Shown here: piece after piece, positions 15,032 through 17,544 of the stretch | How positions within the stretch are numbered: the stretch's first letter is position 1 | Layout: the number at the start of each line of letters is the position of its first letter | NCBI GenBank assembly: GCA_036568605.1 | Contig: DATCSE010000513.1 | Span: 1 to 17,544, forward strand | Direction of reading: 5' to 3' | DNA from: DATCSE01 sp036568605 | Lineage (GTDB): Bacteria; Pseudomonadota; Gammaproteobacteria; Burkholderiales; Burkholderiaceae_C | Length of the DNA stretch: 17,544 nt | Position numbers and translations under genes: made by a program | Notes under the pieces: model-generated | Told to the model about the DNA's origin: nothing | The model's database searches: none | What the model saw: only the letters and a program-made list of their open reading frames with translations

Positions 15032-17544
15032 GTGCAGAACGACGTCGAGACATTCGAGTTTCCGGCCACGCCGACGCAGCGCGCGCTTTGGTTCGTCCAT
15101 CGGATCCAGCCGGAGAACCCTGCGTACAACATCCCGGTTGCGTTCCGGCTGCGCGGCGCGCTGGACGAAGCCGCGCTGCGCGATGCCTTCCAGGCGCTGG
15201 TCCAACGCCACGAGATCCTGCGCACGACATTCGTGGAGCGCGACGGCGAACTGTTCCAGCGCGTCGGTGCGCGAGCGGCGGTCGATTGGCGCAGCGGCGC
15301 GGCCGGGCACGTCGACCCGGGCAACGGCACGCCGGCGGATTCGTCTGCGGCGCCTCACAAGACGCAGGCCGAACACTGGGTCGCCGAGCTGTTCGACCTG
15401 GAGAACGGTCCGCCGGTCCGGGCCCGGCTCGAACGCTATGCGGCCGACGATGCGCTGCTCGTGATCGTGTTCCATCACATCGTGATCGATCACCTGTCTC
15501 TTGGTCAGTGCATGCAGGAGCTGGGTGCGCTGTACGACAACGCGGTGCGCGCAGACACCTCGCCGCTGCCGGCACCCGAGCTGCAGTTCGCCGACTACAG
15601 CGTCTGGCTGCACCAGAGCACCGACATGGCGGACCGAGCGCGCAAGCTGGAGCGCTGGCAGCGCCGGCTCGCCGGCTTCTCGGGGCTGCTGGACCTGCCG
15701 ACCGACTTCGCGCGGTCGCCGACGAGCGGACACGCGGGCGCCGAGTGGCGCTACAGCCTCGATGCGGGCGTCGCCGAGCGCGCGAAGCTGTTCGCGCGCC
15801 AGGAACGCGTGTCGCTGTACAGCGTGCTGCTGGGCGCACTGAAGGTGCTGCTGCACCGCTGCAGCGGACAGGCCGACATCATCGTCGGCACGCCGTTCGC
15901 CAACCGCAGCAACCAGGAGGCCTTGGAGCGGGTCGTCGGCTGCTTCATCAACACGCTGCCGATCGCCACCCGCTTCGACGGCGGCGACCGCGGGATCTCG
16001 ACCTTCCGCGAGCTGCTGCCGTCGGTGAAGGAGACGATGCTCGAAGCGGTCGAGCTGCAGGACGTTCCGCTCGACGCGATCGTCGATGCCGTCAAGCCGA
16101 AGCGCGACACGGGCCGCAACCCGATGTTCCAGGTCGGCTTCGTGCTGCAGGAGCCGCCGGTTGCGCTGCACCTCGAGGGGCTCGCGACCGAGGACCTGTT
16201 CGTGCACAGCGGCGGCGCGATGTACGACCTGCACTTCTGGATGTGGGAGACGGCCGCCGGGATCGCGGGCGTCGTCTGGTACGACACCAGCTTGTACGGC
16301 GCCGACAGCGTGCGGCGTCTGGTCGAGACCTACGAACACCTGCTCGCGCAGCTCATCGCCCGACCCGACGCGAAGTTCGACGAGCTCTCGCTGCTGCCCG
16401 CCGCGCACGCCCAGCAGCTCGCACGCTGGAACGACACCGCGCGGGACTGGCCTGCCGACACCTCGGTGCTGAGCCTGTTCCGCGCGCAGGCCGAACGCAC
16501 GCCGCAGCACACGGCGATCCGCACGCCCACCGGCACCTGCACGTACGCCGAGCTCGCGGCGCGCGCGAACCAGCTCGCGCGGCATCTGGCGGCGCGCGGC
16601 ATCGGCCGCGGCGCGTTGGTCGGGTTGTGCGTCGAACGAGCGATCGACATGCTGGTCGCGCAGCTCGCGATCCTCGAGGCCGGCGCGGCCTATGTGCCGC
16701 TCGATCCGGCGTACCCGGCCGAGCGCCTGCGCTACATGGCCGAGGATGCCAAGCTCGCGCTGCTGGTCAGCCATTCGGATCTGGCCGCCGCGCTCGCACG
16801 GCCGCGCGAGCACACGCTGTACCTCGATCGCGATGCGGCGCTGATCGCCGCGTCAGACGGCCCTGCGGCCCCTGCCACGATCAGTGCCGACGATCCCGCC
16901 TATGTGATCTACACCTCCGGCTCGACCGGCCGCCCCAAGGGCGTTGTCGTGCCCCATGGCGCACTCGCGAACTTCCTGCTCGGCATGGCGCAATCCCCGG
17001 GGCTGAGCGCCTCCGACCGGCTGGTCGCGGTGACGACGCTGTCGTTCGACATCGCGGTGCTCGAGCTGCTGCTGCCGTTGACGGTCGGCGCCGAGATCGT
17101 GCTCGCGGGCCGCGACGTCGCGGTCGACGGCCATGCACTGCGTGCGCTGCTCGAGCACAGCGCCGCCACTGTGATGCAGGCCACGCCCAGCACCTGGCGC
17201 ATGCTGCTCGATGCCGGCTGGCGCGGCACGCCGCAGTTCAAGGCACTGGTCGGCGGCGAAGGGTTGCCGCCCGATCTGGCGCACCAGCTGCTGACGCGCT
17301 GCGCCCAGCTGTGGAACATGTACGGGCCGACCGAGACCACGGTCTGGTCGACCTGCTGGAACGTAGACCCGGCGCAACGCGCGATCACGATAGGCCGGCC
17401 GATCGCGAACACGCAGGTCCATGTGCTCGACGAGCGGCTGCAGCCGCGGCCTATCGGCGTGCCGGGCGAGATCTACATCGGCGGTGACGGGGTCACGCTC
17501 GGCTACCTGCATCGGGCCGAGCTGACCGCCGAGCGCTTCGTCGC
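15032..17544 (+). CDS. Nonribosomal peptide synthetase, N-terminal C-A part, cut by window edge
   Basis: An open frame from GTG 15032 runs 837 codons to the window edge. The start follows AGAGGGA at short spacing (3-4 bases); no other ATG or GTG lies upstream in frame. A condensation domain spans about residues 8-430: ATPTQRALWFVH (C1-like), HHIVIDH (148-154; usual HHxxxDG) and VGCFINTLPIA. An adenylation domain follows from about 460: TYAELAARANQLARHL, YVPLDPAYPAERL, YTSGSTGRPKG (A3, ending near 637), SFDIAVLE (A4, D673), NMYGPTE (A5, 762-768) and GEIYIGGDGVTLGY. Aligning to the GrsA positions gives D-I-L-Q-V-G-M-V-W for nine pocket residues, close to glycine-activating codes (inference). 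No thiolation domain is reached before the edge. The gene starts 58 bases after the glycosyltransferase with no terminator between, so it appears to belong to the EPS transcript. Confidence 0.93.
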   Translation, partial: MQNDVETFEFPATPTQRALWFVHRIQPENPAYNIPVAFRLRGALDEAALRDAFQALVQRHEILRTTFVERDGELFQRVGARAAVDWRSGAAGHVDPGNGTPADSSAAPHKTQAEHWVAELFDLENGPPVRARLERYAADDALLVIVFHHIVIDHLSLGQCMQELGALYDNAVRADTSPLPAPELQFADYSVWLHQSTDMADRARKLERWQRRLAGFSGLLDLPTDFARSPTSGHAGAEWRYSLDAGVAERAKLFARQERVSLYSVLLGALKVLLHRCSGQADIIVGTPFANRSNQEALERVVGCFINTLPIATRFDGGDRGISTFRELLPSVKETMLEAVELQDVPLDAIVDAVKPKRDTGRNPMFQVGFVLQEPPVALHLEGLATEDLFVHSGGAMYDLHFWMWETAAGIAGVVWYDTSLYGADSVRRLVETYEHLLAQLIARPDAKFDELSLLPAAHAQQLARWNDTARDWPADTSVLSLFRAQAERTPQHTAIRTPTGTCTYAELAARANQLARHLAARGIGRGALVGLCVERAIDMLVAQLAILEAGAAYVPLDPAYPAERLRYMAEDAKLALLVSHSDLAAALARPREHTLYLDRDAALIAASDGPAAPATISADDPAYVIYTSGSTGRPKGVVVPHGALANFLLGMAQSPGLSASDRLVAVTTLSFDIAVLELLLPLTVGAEIVLAGRDVAVDGHALRALLEHSAATVMQATPSTWRMLLDAGWRGTPQFKALVGGEGLPPDLAHQLLTRCAQLWNMYGPTETTVWSTCWNVDPAQRAITIGRPIANTQVHVLDERLQPRPIGVPGEIYIGGDGVTLGYLHRAELTAERFV

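Noticed and set aside
14930..16813. Long minus-strand open frame (627 codons) opposite the NRPS
   Set aside because: Biased shadow composition with no motifs. The plus-strand NRPS frame covers the same DNA with canonical condensation and adenylation motifs.
14995..17487. Plus-strand open frame of 830 codons in another phase across the NRPS
   Set aside because: Extremely Arg/Ala/Gly rich with no recognisable domain. The neighbouring frame is clearly the coding one.
1..17544. CRISPR arrays, tRNA or rRNA genes, insertion sequences, integrases, attachment sites
   Set aside because: None seen: there are no regularly spaced repeats, no recognisable cloverleaf or rRNA stretches, and no transposase or integrase motifs in any plausible coding frame.

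Overview
This window looks like a chromosomal segment of a high-GC betaproteobacterium, most likely in the order Burkholderiales. The evidence is a G+C content of roughly two thirds by eye, strong G/C third-position bias, and the left-hand gene set (ubiJ, ubiB, an FmdB-type zinc ribbon and a DUF502 membrane protein in one direction), which is a familiar housekeeping neighbourhood in that order. The genus cannot be fixed from the sequence alone.

Left part (1-3156, minus strand): a core block reading ubiJ -> ubiB (ATGA overlap), then a hairpin at the ubiB stop, a consensus-like -10 box, and fmdB -> DUF502 (24-base gap). The DUF502 gene runs off the left edge. UbiJ and UbiB serve ubiquinone biosynthesis; the other two genes are of poorly known function.

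Right part (3351-17544, plus strand): an accessory exopolysaccharide (EPS) locus that starts 194 bases from ubiJ in the divergent direction. The order is: polyprenyl-phosphate hexose-1-phosphate transferase (initiating enzyme, EpsB/WcaJ type); an EpsL-like outer-membrane beta-barrel protein; galE; a bifunctional mannose-1-phosphate guanylyltransferase/mannose-6-phosphate isomerase; rfbB, rfbD and rfbA for dTDP-sugar (rhamnose) supply; an EpsI-family exosortase-associated protein; a family 2 glycosyltransferase of rhamnosyltransferase type; a hexapeptide-repeat acetyltransferase of the serine-acetyltransferase family; a second, membrane-associated family 2 glycosyltransferase; and the beginning of a nonribosomal peptide synthetase (NRPS) that runs off the right edge after a condensation domain and most of an adenylation domain. 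Most junctions are stop/start overlaps (ATGA, TGATG or GTGA) and no intrinsic terminator is seen between them, so the block is probably one polycistronic unit.

Taken together, the EPS genes would make UDP-galactose/glucose, GDP-mannose and dTDP-rhamnose precursors, load the first hexose-1-phosphate on undecaprenyl phosphate, extend and acetylate the repeat unit, and help export it. Export, flippase and polymerase genes, rmlC, phosphomannomutase and an exosortase are not in the window.

The most interesting signal is the NRPS at the end of the EPS operon. Its readable adenylation specificity residues (D-I-L-Q-V-G-M-V-W) resemble glycine codes, and its condensation domain has HHxxxDH in place of HHxxxDG. 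A peptide-decorated surface polysaccharide, or an NRPS product co-regulated with EPS, is a reasonable hypothesis but is not proven here.
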